64,000 nucleotides of DNA from positions 248,001-312,000 of the forward strand of contig CALOFW010000017.1 of NCBI GenBank assembly GCA_942492715.1, written 5' to 3'. The stretch is from Sva-07 sp942492715. GTDB taxonomy: Bacteria > Actinomycetota > Acidimicrobiia > Acidimicrobiales > Ilumatobacteraceae. The notes under the pieces were generated by a model. It was not told where the DNA came from, ran no database searches, and saw nothing but the letters and a program-made list of their open reading frames with translations. Positions 25,315-33,445 of the stretch are shown one piece after another. The stretch's first letter is position 1. Each line of letters begins with the position of its first letter. The translations under genes and the position numbers were made by a program.

Positions 25315-25350
25315 CCGTTACATCTGGGGTCTGACCCCAGATGTAACGGT
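25314..25350. repeat. 3'-end palindrome R2
   Basis: Perfect 18-base arms (25314-25331 and 25333-25350) surround a single T. The arms are identical to those of R1 2.6 kb away, while the centre base is complementary, so R2 equals R1 read on the other strand. It starts on the last base of the monooxygenase stop codon and lies between that gene and the convergent phenol operon end. Confidence 0.93.
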
Positions 25351-25364
25351 GCGTCGAGCGGCCG

Positions 25365-25574
25365 TCAGGTCTCGCCGGCGAGGCGGGCTCGTTTGTCGGC
25401 GAGGACTTCGCCGCCGGCCATGAAGTCGGTGTCGGGGAACTCGGTGATCCACACGCGGACCGAGTCACGCGACGCGCCGAGCTGCTCGACCATCGCATCG
25501 GTGATCGCGGTCATCACCGCACGCTTCTGCTCTGCGGAGCGGCCTTCGGCCATCTGGATGTGTACGAGCGGCAT
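25365..25574 (-). CDS. dmpI: 4-oxalocrotonate tautomerase
   Basis: The 69-residue protein begins Met-Pro-Leu-Val, so Pro1 after Met removal is the catalytic base of the tautomerase family. SAEQKRAVMTAITDAM and the later arginine-containing VRVWITEF fit DmpI/XylH-type enzymes. It interconverts 2-hydroxymuconate and 2-oxo-3-hexenedioate in the dehydrogenative branch of catechol meta-cleavage. It is the last gene of the phenol operon, and its ATG overlaps the aldolase stop by one base (TGATG). Confidence 0.88.
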   Translation of the reverse strand: MPLVHIQMAEGRSAEQKRAVMTAITDAMVEQLGASRDSVRVWITEFPDTDFMAGGEVLADKRARLAGET

Positions 25575-26596
25575 CAGCGTGCCGTCGCGAGCGTCGAGGC
25601 GATCTGGATGATCTGGTCCTCCTGGCCGCCGACGAGATGGCGTCGACCACACTCCATCAGGATCTCGGCACCGGACACGTCGTAGCGCTCCGCTGCACGG
25701 AACGCGTGCTTGAGGAAGCTCGAGTACACGCCGGCGTAGCCCATCGTGATCGCGAGCCGGTCGAGTACACACTCGCTCTCCATCACCGGGCGCACGACAT
25801 CCTCGGCCACGTCGATCATCTTCAGCACGTCGAGACCGGTGCGGATGCCCAACCGTTCGGTCACCGCAGCGAGCGCCTCGCAGCTGGTGTTGCCCGAACC
25901 AGCGCCGAAGCGACGCGTCGAACCGTCGACCTGGACGGCACCGGCGCGAATCGCCAGGATCGTGTTCGCCAGCGACAGCGACAGGTTCTCGTGGCCGTGG
26001 AAGCCGACCTGCGCGTCGTCGCCCAACTCGGCGACCACTGCCGACACCCGGTCGGTCACGTCGTCGAGAATCATCGCTCCGGCGGAATCCACGACGTAGA
26101 CGCACTGGCAGCCGGCGTCGGCCATGATGCGCGCCTGGGCTGCCAGCACCTCGGGCTCGACAGTGTGGGCCATCATCAGGAAGCCGACGGTCTCCAGCCC
26201 GAGTTCGCGCGCCATCGTGAAGTGCTGCTCGGAGATGTCGGCCTCGGTGCAGTGCGTGGCGATCCGGATCACCGACACGCCGATGTCGTGGGCAGCAGAG
26301 ATGTCGTCCTTCACACCGAGCCCGGGCAGCATCAGTGCGGCGATCTTCGCGTTGCGGGCCTCGTCGACGGCGGCCTTCATCAGCACCTGCTCGTCCACGA
26401 GCGAGAAGCCGTAGTTGTACGACGACCCGCCGAGGCCATCACCGTGGGTGACCTCGATCACCGGCATGCCGGCGTCGTCGAGACCGCGGACGATCGAGCG
26501 CACCTCGTCTTCGGTGAACTGGTGATGCTTGGCGTGTGATCCGTCGCGCAGACAGGTGTCGGTGACGCGGACGTCGAGGGTGTCGGAGTAGGGCAT
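25574..26596 (-). CDS. dmpG: 4-hydroxy-2-oxovalerate aldolase
   Basis: The 340-residue enzyme has the TIM-barrel metal site VTDTCLRDGSH near the N terminus, VTHGDGLGGSS, GFHGHENLSLSLANT with the HxH manganese ligands, and a C-terminal domain for partner binding. It cleaves 4-hydroxy-2-oxovalerate to pyruvate and acetaldehyde. In this family acetaldehyde is channelled to the adjacent DmpF. Both junctions are one-base TGATG overlaps, indicating tight coupling and a stable complex. Confidence 0.95.
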   Translation of the reverse strand: MPYSDTLDVRVTDTCLRDGSHAKHHQFTEDEVRSIVRGLDDAGMPVIEVTHGDGLGGSSYNYGFSLVDEQVLMKAAVDEARNAKIAALMLPGLGVKDDISAAHDIGVSVIRIATHCTEADISEQHFTMARELGLETVGFLMMAHTVEPEVLAAQARIMADAGCQCVYVVDSAGAMILDDVTDRVSAVVAELGDDAQVGFHGHENLSLSLANTILAIRAGAVQVDGSTRRFGAGSGNTSCEALAAVTERLGIRTGLDVLKMIDVAEDVVRPVMESECVLDRLAITMGYAGVYSSFLKHAFRAAERYDVSGAEILMECGRRHLVGGQEDQIIQIASTLATAR

Positions 26597-27507
26597 CACA
26601 CGGCCTCCTTGGTCGCGATCCGCTGGGCGATCTCGTTGCCGACCTTCGTGGCGGCGGCGGTCATGATGTCGAGGTTCCCGGCGTACGGGGGCAGGAAGTC
26701 GCCTGCGCCCTCGACCTCGATGAAGATCGCGACGCGGCCACGACCGGTGGTTCCGAACGGCACGTCGAACTGCGGATCGGCCACCAGGTGGTAGCCGGGC
26801 ACGTAGGTGGCGACCTCGGCGGCGACCGAACGGATCGACGCGTCGATGGCATCGACATCGGCATCGAGCGGGATCGAGCAGTAGATCGTGTCGCGCATCA
26901 TCAGCGGTGGCTCGGCGGGGTTGAGGATGATGATCGCCTTGCCCTTCGCAGCACCGCCCACCACCTCCACCGCCCTCGAGGTCGTGCGCGTGAACTCGTC
27001 GATGTTCTGGCGCGTGCCGGGGCCCGCCGAGGCGGACGACACCGTGGCCACGATCTCGGCGTAGTCGACGGGAACGATCCGCGACACGGCGTGCACCATC
27101 GGGATCGTGGCCTGGCCGCCGCAGGTGACCATGTTGAGGTTCATCTCGTCGATGTGCTCCAGCAGGTTCGCCGGAGGCACCACGAACGGGCCGCGGGCGG
27201 CGGGCGTCAAGTCGACCGCACGGATGCCGGCATTGCGATACTTCGGGGCATTGCGTACGTGGACGTAGGCCGACGTCGCCTCGAAGACGATGTCGGGCAA
27301 CTCGGGCCGGGCGAGCATCCAGTCGACGCCCTCGGCGGACGCCTCGAGCCCTTCCGCCGCGGCCCGTTTGAGCCCTTCGGAGTCGGGGTCGACGCCGATC
27401 ATCCAACGCGGTTCGATGTGCGGCGAGCGCAACAGCTTGTACATCAGGTCGGTACCGATGTTGCCGGGACCGACGATGGCAGCCGTGGCCTTCGTGGGGG
27501 TGGTCAT
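26596..27507 (-). CDS. dmpF: Acetaldehyde dehydrogenase (acylating)
   Basis: The 303-residue enzyme has an N-terminal Rossmann motif (IVGPGNIGTDL) and catalytic Cys129 in VTCGGQAT. A conserved QNIDEFTRTT segment supports assignment to DmpF/MhpF. It oxidises acetaldehyde with NAD and CoA to acetyl-CoA, receiving substrate from DmpG. The ATG is at 27507. The downstream aldolase start overlaps its stop. Confidence 0.95.
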   Translation of the reverse strand: MTTPTKATAAIVGPGNIGTDLMYKLLRSPHIEPRWMIGVDPDSEGLKRAAAEGLEASAEGVDWMLARPELPDIVFEATSAYVHVRNAPKYRNAGIRAVDLTPAARGPFVVPPANLLEHIDEMNLNMVTCGGQATIPMVHAVSRIVPVDYAEIVATVSSASAGPGTRQNIDEFTRTTSRAVEVVGGAAKGKAIIILNPAEPPLMMRDTIYCSIPLDADVDAIDASIRSVAAEVATYVPGYHLVADPQFDVPFGTTGRGRVAIFIEVEGAGDFLPPYAGNLDIMTAAATKVGNEIAQRIATKEAV

Positions 27508-27522
27508 GCGGTGGCCTTTCTG

Positions 27523-28308
27523 TCAGGCGGCGACGTGGAATGCCACGAGGCCGAGTGCTTCGACGACGACACGAATCGAGTCGCCGACCGTCAGGGGAAG
27601 TGCGGCAGTCGCGCCCCCCGCGAGCACGATCCAGCCGGGCTCCAGCGTGAGGCCGGCATCGGCGACCATGCGGCTCGCTTCGACGAGCGAGCGGATCGGA
27701 TCGCCGAGGATGGCCGCGCTCGAGCCGATCTCGGTGGGTCGACCGTTGCGTTCGAGGACCATGCCGAGGTTGCCGATCGCGGTGGACGGATCGTGCCAGC
27801 CACCGACGACGAACCCCGACGACGACGAGTTGTCGGCGATCACGTCGGGCAACGAGAACCTGAAGTTCTCGAATCGCGAGTCGATGATCTCGGCAGCGGG
27901 AGCGACCGCGGCAACCGCAGCGAGGGCCTCGGCTCCGCTGACCGCGCCGGCCAGCGGGGCACCCATCAGGAAGGCGATCTCCGGCTCGACACGGGGATGC
28001 ACGTAGTCGGCGAGCGACACGGTGCCGCCGTCAGCGACACGCATCGCGTCGGTCAAGCGGCCCCAGATCACCTCGTCGACGCCGACCTGGGCCATCTTCG
28101 CACGCGAGGTGAGGCCCATCTTGATGCCGACCAGCCGCTCACCGCGCTGCCGGCGGCGGCCGATCGACTGCGCCTGGATGGCGTACGCGTCGGCGACACC
28201 GAGATCGACGGTGTTGGTGAACTGAGCGATCGCGGTGGCCGTGCGGGCCGCCTCGTCGGCCCGTTCGGCGAGTTCGCCGAGTGACACCTGGGCTGATCCG
28301 CTGGTCAT
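27523..28308 (-). CDS. dmpH: 4-oxalocrotonate decarboxylase
   Basis: This 261-residue member of the hydratase/decarboxylase family carries LVGIKMGLTSRAKMAQVGV, HPRVEPEIAFLM, EIIDSRFENFRF and GNLGMVLERNG. These resemble DmpH/XylI more than the hydratase next to it. Predicted metal ligands are the glutamates of EPEIAF and EIIDSR. It should decarboxylate 2-oxo-3-hexenedioate to 2-hydroxypenta-2,4-dienoate. Its ATG overlaps the stop of the upstream hydratase by four bases, consistent with DmpE-DmpH acting as a complex. Confidence 0.85.
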   Translation of the reverse strand: MTSGSAQVSLGELAERADEAARTATAIAQFTNTVDLGVADAYAIQAQSIGRRRQRGERLVGIKMGLTSRAKMAQVGVDEVIWGRLTDAMRVADGGTVSLADYVHPRVEPEIAFLMGAPLAGAVSGAEALAAVAAVAPAAEIIDSRFENFRFSLPDVIADNSSSSGFVVGGWHDPSTAIGNLGMVLERNGRPTEIGSSAAILGDPIRSLVEASRMVADAGLTLEPGWIVLAGGATAALPLTVGDSIRVVVEALGLVAFHVAA

Positions 28309-29108
28309 GAGGCCACCTCCGAGAACGCCGCGGTCACCGAGCCCAGCCCGGAGATCCTCGCTTCGAACACGTCACCGGGCTGCACCGGAACCATCGGTCC
28401 GAGCGCACCGCTCAGCACGGTGTCGCCCGCGCGCAGCGGTCGACCACCCGCGGCCATCGTGCGCGCCAACCAGGCCGTCGCGCTGATCGGGCTGCCGAGA
28501 CATGCCCGACCCGCGCCGACCGACACCGGTTCGCCACGGCGCTCCATCACCATCCCGCACATCACCGGATCGAACGACCCGAGCGCCACCGGCGTGGACC
28601 CGAGCACGAACATCCCCGACGACGCATTGTCGGCAACGGTGTCGATGATGCCGATCCGCCAGTCGGCGATGCGGGAGTCGACGATCTCGATGGCGGCGAC
28701 GGCGAACTCGATCGCCCGCAGCACCTCGGCCACGGTGGTGTCCGGGTCGGGCAGATCACGACCGATCACGAACGCGATCTCCGCTTCTGCACGAGGTTGC
28801 AGCAACCGACCGATGTCGATGTCGCCGCCCTCGTCGGCGGCCATGTCGGCGAACAGCATGCCGTAGTCGGGGCGGTCGACACCGAGCTGGCTCTGGACGG
28901 CGGTCGACGTGAGCCCGATCTTGCGACCCACGAGGCGTCGCCCGTCCGCCAGCCAGCGTTCGGTGTTCGCCTCCTGCACGGCGTAGGCGTCGTCGATCGA
29001 CGCTCCGTCCAGCAGGTCGACCACCGGTTCGCAGGCGACTCGGCGGTCGTGAGCGTCGAGCAGGCGGTCGGCGGCCGCAGTGACGAGGTCGGGGGAGATC
29101 GTGGTCAC
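28305..29108 (-). CDS. dmpE: 2-oxopent-4-enoate (2-hydroxypentadienoate) hydratase
   Basis: The 267-residue enzyme has GRKIGLTSTAVQSQLGVDRPDYGMLF, LLQPRAEAEIAFVIGRDL, IEIVDSRIADWRIG, DTVADNASSGMFVLG and LSGALGPMVPVQPGD. These segments match DmpE/MhpD/TesE hydratases closely. It adds water to 2-hydroxypenta-2,4-dienoate to give 4-hydroxy-2-oxovalerate for DmpG. The GTG at 29108 lies 11 bases after the semialdehyde dehydrogenase stop; longer readings enter that gene in another frame. Confidence 0.88.
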   Translation of the reverse strand: MTTISPDLVTAAADRLLDAHDRRVACEPVVDLLDGASIDDAYAVQEANTERWLADGRRLVGRKIGLTSTAVQSQLGVDRPDYGMLFADMAADEGGDIDIGRLLQPRAEAEIAFVIGRDLPDPDTTVAEVLRAIEFAVAAIEIVDSRIADWRIGIIDTVADNASSGMFVLGSTPVALGSFDPVMCGMVMERRGEPVSVGAGRACLGSPISATAWLARTMAAGGRPLRAGDTVLSGALGPMVPVQPGDVFEARISGLGSVTAAFSEVAS

Positions 29109-29119
29109 GTCGCGCCCCG

Positions 29120-30595
29120 TCACATCTTCACGCAGACGTTGCTGGCCTCGGTGTAGAACTCGAGGCTGTGCACGCCGCCCTCGCGGCCGATGCCGGAGGC
29201 CTTCATGCCGCCGAACGAGGTGCGCAGGTCGCGCAGGAACCACGAGTTGACCCAGCACAGACCGACGTCGAGCCTCGCCGCAACACGATGTGCCCGCCGC
29301 AGGTCGCTCGTCCACACGGTGGCGGCGAGTCCGTACGGTGTGTCGTTCGCGAGGGCGACCACTTCGTCCTCCGAGTCGAACGGCCGCACGTGGCAGCACG
29401 GCCCGAAGATCTCGTCGGTGATCACGCTCGCGTCGTCGGGGAGCCCCGTCCAGATCGTCGGTTCGACCCACGCGCCCTTCGCGAACTCGTCGCCGACATC
29501 GGGAACACCACCGCCGAGCACGACGGTCGCCCCCTCGTCGACGGCCCGCTGGTAGTAGCCGAGCACCTTCTCGCGGTGTTCGTGGCTGATCAGCGGTCCG
29601 AGCTCGGTCGCGGGATCGGTCGGGTCACCGATCGTCATCTCGCCCGCCGCAGCGGCGAGCCGGGAGACGAAGTCGTCGAAGATCGGCCGTTCGACGTAGA
29701 CCCGTTCGGTGCCGAGGCACACCTGACCCGAGTTGGCGAAGGCCGAGCGGACAGTGCCGGCCACCGCCTCGTCGAGATCGGCATCGGCGAACACGATGCC
29801 GGGGTTCTTGCCACCCATCTCGAGCGAGACGTCGCGCAGGCCCACCGACGCAGCCTGCATGATGGCCTGACCGGTGCGTGTCTCACCGGTGAACGTGATC
29901 GCGTCGACATCGGGATGACTGGTGAGGAACTCGCCGGCCGACCCCGGGCCGAAACCGTGCACGACGTTGTACACGCCGGCGGGCACACCCACGGCGTTCA
30001 TCACCTCGCCGAGCAGCGTTGCCGTCGCCGGAGTCTCCTCCGATGGTTTGACGACGACGGCATTCCCACACGCCAGCGCGGGGCCCACCTTCCACGTCAT
30101 CAGCAACAACGGCAGGTTCCACGGGCACACCACGGCGATCACCCCCTTCGGACGGCGCAACCCGTAGTTGAACGCGCCGGCCCCGTCGGGGGTGTCGGTG
30201 AGGAAGAACTCCGTGGGCTCGCTCTTGATGACGTCGGCGAACACTCGGAAGTTCGCGGCGCCACGCGGGATGTCGATGTGACTCGCGATCGACACCGGTT
30301 TTCCGGTGTCGGCCATCTCCGCAGCGAGGAAGTCGTCGAAGCGACGATCGATCTCGTTCGCCACGGCGTGCAACATGGCGCTTCGCTCGTTGACCGGCAT
30401 CGAGCCCCACTCGCCCACGAGTGCGGCCCGGGCAGCCGCCACTGACGCGTCGACATCGACCTGCGACGCCTCGTGCACCGTGCCGATGACCGAGCCGTCG
30501 AGCGGCGAGCGATCCTCGAACGTGGCGCCCGAGGAACCGACGCGGTACTCGCCGGCGATGAAGTTCTTGAATTCGATGGGTGATCGAGATGGCAT
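29120..30595 (-). CDS. dmpC: 2-hydroxymuconic semialdehyde dehydrogenase
   Basis: The 491-residue aldehyde dehydrogenase shows CPWNLPLLLMTWKVGPAL, the catalytic Glu259 in LEMGGKNP and the nucleophile Cys293 in SGQVCLGTE. Between C23O and the hydratase genes it corresponds to DmpC/XylG, oxidising the ring-cleavage semialdehyde with NAD. No hydrolase of the DmpD type is present in the operon, so ring-cleavage products should pass mainly through this oxidative branch. The ATG at 30595 has an AAGGAGGAG ribosome site. Confidence 0.92.
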   Translation of the reverse strand: MPSRSPIEFKNFIAGEYRVGSSGATFEDRSPLDGSVIGTVHEASQVDVDASVAAARAALVGEWGSMPVNERSAMLHAVANEIDRRFDDFLAAEMADTGKPVSIASHIDIPRGAANFRVFADVIKSEPTEFFLTDTPDGAGAFNYGLRRPKGVIAVVCPWNLPLLLMTWKVGPALACGNAVVVKPSEETPATATLLGEVMNAVGVPAGVYNVVHGFGPGSAGEFLTSHPDVDAITFTGETRTGQAIMQAASVGLRDVSLEMGGKNPGIVFADADLDEAVAGTVRSAFANSGQVCLGTERVYVERPIFDDFVSRLAAAAGEMTIGDPTDPATELGPLISHEHREKVLGYYQRAVDEGATVVLGGGVPDVGDEFAKGAWVEPTIWTGLPDDASVITDEIFGPCCHVRPFDSEDEVVALANDTPYGLAATVWTSDLRRAHRVAARLDVGLCWVNSWFLRDLRTSFGGMKASGIGREGGVHSLEFYTEASNVCVKM

Positions 30596-30646
30596 CGACT
30601 CACTCCTCCTTGTCGTGGATGGGAACCTGACGCTGGCCGGTATCGA

Positions 30647-31567
30647 TCAGGTGTAGACGCTGAGGAACGCGTCGTTGAGCTCGCGCTCGTAGTAGAAGAT
30701 GCCCTTGCCGATCTGGTCGGGCGTCCAACTGCGCGTGGGGTTGTCCGGGTAGTAGGTGTAGCCACCGGCGAACACCTCGTTGCGGTTGCCGCACGGGTCG
30801 AAGAAGTAGATCGTCTGCCCGCGGGTGATGCCGTGACGGGTGGGGCCCACGTCGATCGGGATGTCGTAGTACGCCATGATGTCGCCGGCGTGGGTGACCT
30901 CGTTGACCGTCTCGAGGTAGAACGCGGCGTGGTGGAATCGTCCCGGATCCGGATTGGTGACGAACGCGATGTCGTGGGCCTTCATGCCGCACGTGAGCCA
31001 CACGGCGATGCCGCCCGGACCGAGGTCGGCCTGTTCGGCGACCCGGAACCCGAGCACGTCACAGAACAGGTCGGAGACCGCCTCGATGTTCGGGCCGTAC
31101 AGGAGCGCGTGGTCGAAACGGGTGCACCCCATGCCACGGGGTTCGGCCTGCCAGACGTTCGGATTGACCACCTCGGGGCCGAAGTCCGATCGGTCCATCT
31201 GGGCGTACAACTCGATGCGGTGGCCACTCGGGATCTCGAAGCCGACGCGGCGACCGATGCCGGGCTGCTCGCCGGCCTCGATGTGGTCGATGCTGACGTT
31301 GTACGCCTCGAGCTTCGCGGTGAGTTCGTTGAGCGTGGCCTCGTCGAGCACCTTGAACGCCATCACGTCCATGCCGGCCTCGTCGGCCTCGCGGAGGATG
31401 ACACTGTGGCGATCGAACTCGTCCCAGCCCTTCAGGTAGACGCGTCCGTCACTCCCGGTGCCGACCTCGTGCAGCCCGAGACGATCGCGGTAGTGGACGA
31501 CCGCCTCGTCCATGTCGAGGACTCGGATCTGGATGAAACCTGGACGGAGAACTCCGTTGATTGCCAT
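30647..31567 (-). CDS. dmpB: Catechol 2,3-dioxygenase
   Basis: The 306-residue type I extradiol dioxygenase has two VOC domains. Iron ligands fall at His153 (FDHALLYG), His213 (FHHAAFYLET) and Glu264 (CGNRNEVF), one residue or less from XylE numbering. The signature GPTRHGITRGQTIYFFDP is intact. It opens catechol between C2 and C3 to 2-hydroxymuconic semialdehyde. It is followed by the semialdehyde dehydrogenase and preceded by its reactivating ferredoxin, with an unusual A/C-rich leader in between. Confidence 0.95.
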   Translation of the reverse strand: MAINGVLRPGFIQIRVLDMDEAVVHYRDRLGLHEVGTGSDGRVYLKGWDEFDRHSVILREADEAGMDVMAFKVLDEATLNELTAKLEAYNVSIDHIEAGEQPGIGRRVGFEIPSGHRIELYAQMDRSDFGPEVVNPNVWQAEPRGMGCTRFDHALLYGPNIEAVSDLFCDVLGFRVAEQADLGPGGIAVWLTCGMKAHDIAFVTNPDPGRFHHAAFYLETVNEVTHAGDIMAYYDIPIDVGPTRHGITRGQTIYFFDPCGNRNEVFAGGYTYYPDNPTRSWTPDQIGKGIFYYERELNDAFLSVYT

Positions 31568-31587
31568 GGTGTGTGCCCCTCGTGTAC

Positions 31588-31632
31588 TCGGTTGGTTGGT
31601 GTTTGTTGGGTTGGTGTTGATTGGTTGGTGGA
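31588..31632 (-). other. A/C-rich low-complexity leader before the C23O gene
   Basis: On the transcribed strand this part of the 105-base gap is almost only A and C (repeated CCAACC, AACACC and CAACAA units). The compositional break is sharp against GC-balanced neighbours. It cannot fold well and lies 20-65 bases before the C23O ATG, so it may be an unstructured translation enhancer or a processing site. A GAGGGG ribosome site follows it. Confidence 0.6.
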
Positions 31633-31672
31633 TCCGTGCGGGTCGGGTGGACGATCTGCCGATCGCGATCGG

Positions 31673-31999
31673 TCAGGCAGAGGACAACGTCGGAACCGGT
31701 GCCGGCTCGCAACGCACGGTGATGTCCGACGTCGGGACCGTGCGGCAGGCGAGCACGATGCCGGCCGCCTCGTCGGCCTCCGAGACGTGTCTCCGGCTCA
31801 TCCGTTTGGTGGCATAGCTGCCCTCGATGACCCGGACCCGACACACCCCGCAACCACCTCCGCGGCATCCGACCGAGATGGCGGTTGCCTGATGGGCGAT
31901 CATCTCGTGCAACAGGCGACCGCCGTCGCGGACATCGAACGTCACGGTGGCGTCGCCCTCGACGACGGTGCAGCGGTGGGTGCGGCTCCCGAGCTCCAT
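31673..31999 (-). CDS. dmpQ: XylT/DmpQ-type [2Fe-2S] ferredoxin
   Basis: The 108-residue plant-type ferredoxin has cysteines at 45, 50, 53 and 85 (GCRGGGCGVC and VLACRTV). It lies between the phenol hydroxylase reductase and C23O, as in Pseudomonas dmp and xyl operons. There this ferredoxin re-reduces the oxidised iron of catechol 2,3-dioxygenase. Its ATG overlaps the reductase stop by one base (TGATG). Confidence 0.9.
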   Translation of the reverse strand: MELGSRTHRCTVVEGDATVTFDVRDGGRLLHEMIAHQATAISVGCRGGGCGVCRVRVIEGSYATKRMSRRHVSEADEAAGIVLACRTVPTSDITVRCEPAPVPTLSSA

Positions 32000-33063
32000 C
32001 ACAGCCTCTTGAACAGCGGGCTGCGGGCGAGGCTGGATTCGCCGTCGGCGGCGGTGACGAACTTCTCGGTGAAGATGTCGCGCTCGAACAACCGGCCCTT
32101 CATCAGCGAGCGGATGCACGCCTCGATCATGGGCGGTGGACCGCACAGGTACGCCGACATGCCCTTGAACGATCCGTCGAAGCAGCGTTCGGCGGCCTCG
32201 TGGACGTACCCGATCTCGCCGGTCCAGTCGCCGAGCGCCGCATCGTGTTCGCTCAGCACGGGCACGTAGGTGAAGTTCTCGTGTGCAGTTTCGAGCGCCC
32301 GGAACTCGTCGGCGAAGTACACGTCGTTCACCGTGCGAACACCGTGCACCAGCGTGATGTCCTGGTCGCAGCCCGACTCGAGCAGGTCGAGCACCATCGA
32401 CTTGGGGCTCGACAAACCCGAGCCACCGGCCAGGAACAGCATCGGCTTGGCCGCTGAACGGCGCACGAAGAAGCGCCCGTACGGACCGGAGAACCGGACC
32501 TGGTCCCCGACAGCGAGCTCGCTGTGCAAGCGGGGGGTGGCTTCACCGCCGGGGACCAGGCGAACGTGGAGTTCGATCTCCTTCTCACGCGAGGGACTGC
32601 TGGCGATCGAGAACGCCCGTGGCCGCTCGACGCCGTCGACGTACAGGTTGATGTACTGCCCCGCCTGGAACTCGATCGGTTCGTCGAGGGTGATCCAGAT
32701 GCCCAGGATGTCGGCGGTCAGGTGCTCGAGCCGCGACACGGTCCCGGTGAAGTCCCGCACGGGACGCACGACGGCGTCGGGCTCCTCGTCGACGTCGGCC
32801 TCGATCACGACGTCGGAGGTCGCGGTCGCGGAACACGCGAGCGTGAATCCGTCCTCACGTTCGAAATCCATCAGGGCGAACGGCGATGCCTCACCATGGT
32901 CGACGTCGCCCTCGAGCACCTGCACCTTGCAGGTGCCACACAATCCGTGACCGCACGCGTGGGGGAGCCAGACGCCGGCACGCAGGCAGGCATCGAGCAG
33001 CGTCTGGCCGTCGGCGACCTCGACCGACTCCTCGATCGGTTCGATGGTGAGTGTGCGGGCCAT
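31999..33063 (-). CDS. dmpP: Phenol hydroxylase reductase component P5
   Basis: The 354-residue protein has an N-terminal [2Fe-2S] domain (Cys37, 42, 45 and 77 in HACGHGLCGTCKVQV and LACSA). An FAD domain with RAFSIASSP and an NAD domain with LFLAGGSGLSSPKSM and YLCGPPPMIEA follow. It passes electrons from NADH to the di-iron oxygenase. ATG 33063 lies nine bases after the P4 gene, and the end overlaps the ferredoxin start. Confidence 0.95.
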   Translation of the reverse strand: MARTLTIEPIEESVEVADGQTLLDACLRAGVWLPHACGHGLCGTCKVQVLEGDVDHGEASPFALMDFEREDGFTLACSATATSDVVIEADVDEEPDAVVRPVRDFTGTVSRLEHLTADILGIWITLDEPIEFQAGQYINLYVDGVERPRAFSIASSPSREKEIELHVRLVPGGEATPRLHSELAVGDQVRFSGPYGRFFVRRSAAKPMLFLAGGSGLSSPKSMVLDLLESGCDQDITLVHGVRTVNDVYFADEFRALETAHENFTYVPVLSEHDAALGDWTGEIGYVHEAAERCFDGSFKGMSAYLCGPPPMIEACIRSLMKGRLFERDIFTEKFVTAADGESSLARSPLFKRL

Positions 33064-33072
33064 CGGATCGGG

Positions 33073-33435
33073 TCAGGCGCCGGACTCGCCGAGGCCGTCG
33101 AGGCCGGGTGTCCAGAAGCGCAGCAGCGACTTGTGGCCGACGCCCTGGTCGCCCAGCGAGGCGTCCATGTCGGGCACGAACTCCTCACCGTCGAGGGTCC
33201 AACGTACGGTCGACCAGTCGATCTTCTCGAAGTCCGGGTGGGCCCCGTAGAACTCCGGGATCAGTTCGCCGACGAGTGCGGCGAACGGCATCTGCGGCGG
33301 CAGCGGGAACGCGAGCGCCGCGCAGAACATCAGGTGCTTCTCCCAGTGGAGGTACACCAGTTGGTTCGGTCCGAAGTTCTCGACGGCGTCGAGGACCTGG
33401 CCCTCGTAGCCCGGTTCGAGTGCAACAACAGCCAT
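33073..33435 (-). CDS. dmpO: Phenol hydroxylase P4 subunit
   Basis: The 120-residue protein matches the gamma subunit of multicomponent phenol hydroxylases: NQLVYLHWEKHLMFCAALAFPLPPQMPF and then HPDFEKIDWSTVRWTLDG. It forms the hexameric oxygenase with P1 and P3. It is 10 bases downstream of dmpN and nine upstream of dmpP on the same strand. Confidence 0.93.
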   Translation of the reverse strand: MAVVALEPGYEGQVLDAVENFGPNQLVYLHWEKHLMFCAALAFPLPPQMPFAALVGELIPEFYGAHPDFEKIDWSTVRWTLDGEEFVPDMDASLGDQGVGHKSLLRFWTPGLDGLGESGA

Positions 33436-33445
33436 GATCAGCTCC

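Noticed and set aside
25574..27406. One 610-residue fused aldolase-dehydrogenase
   Set aside because: The N-terminal half is antisense-frame noise over dmpF. Aldolase starts at ATG 26596 and the dehydrogenase is a separate gene in another frame.
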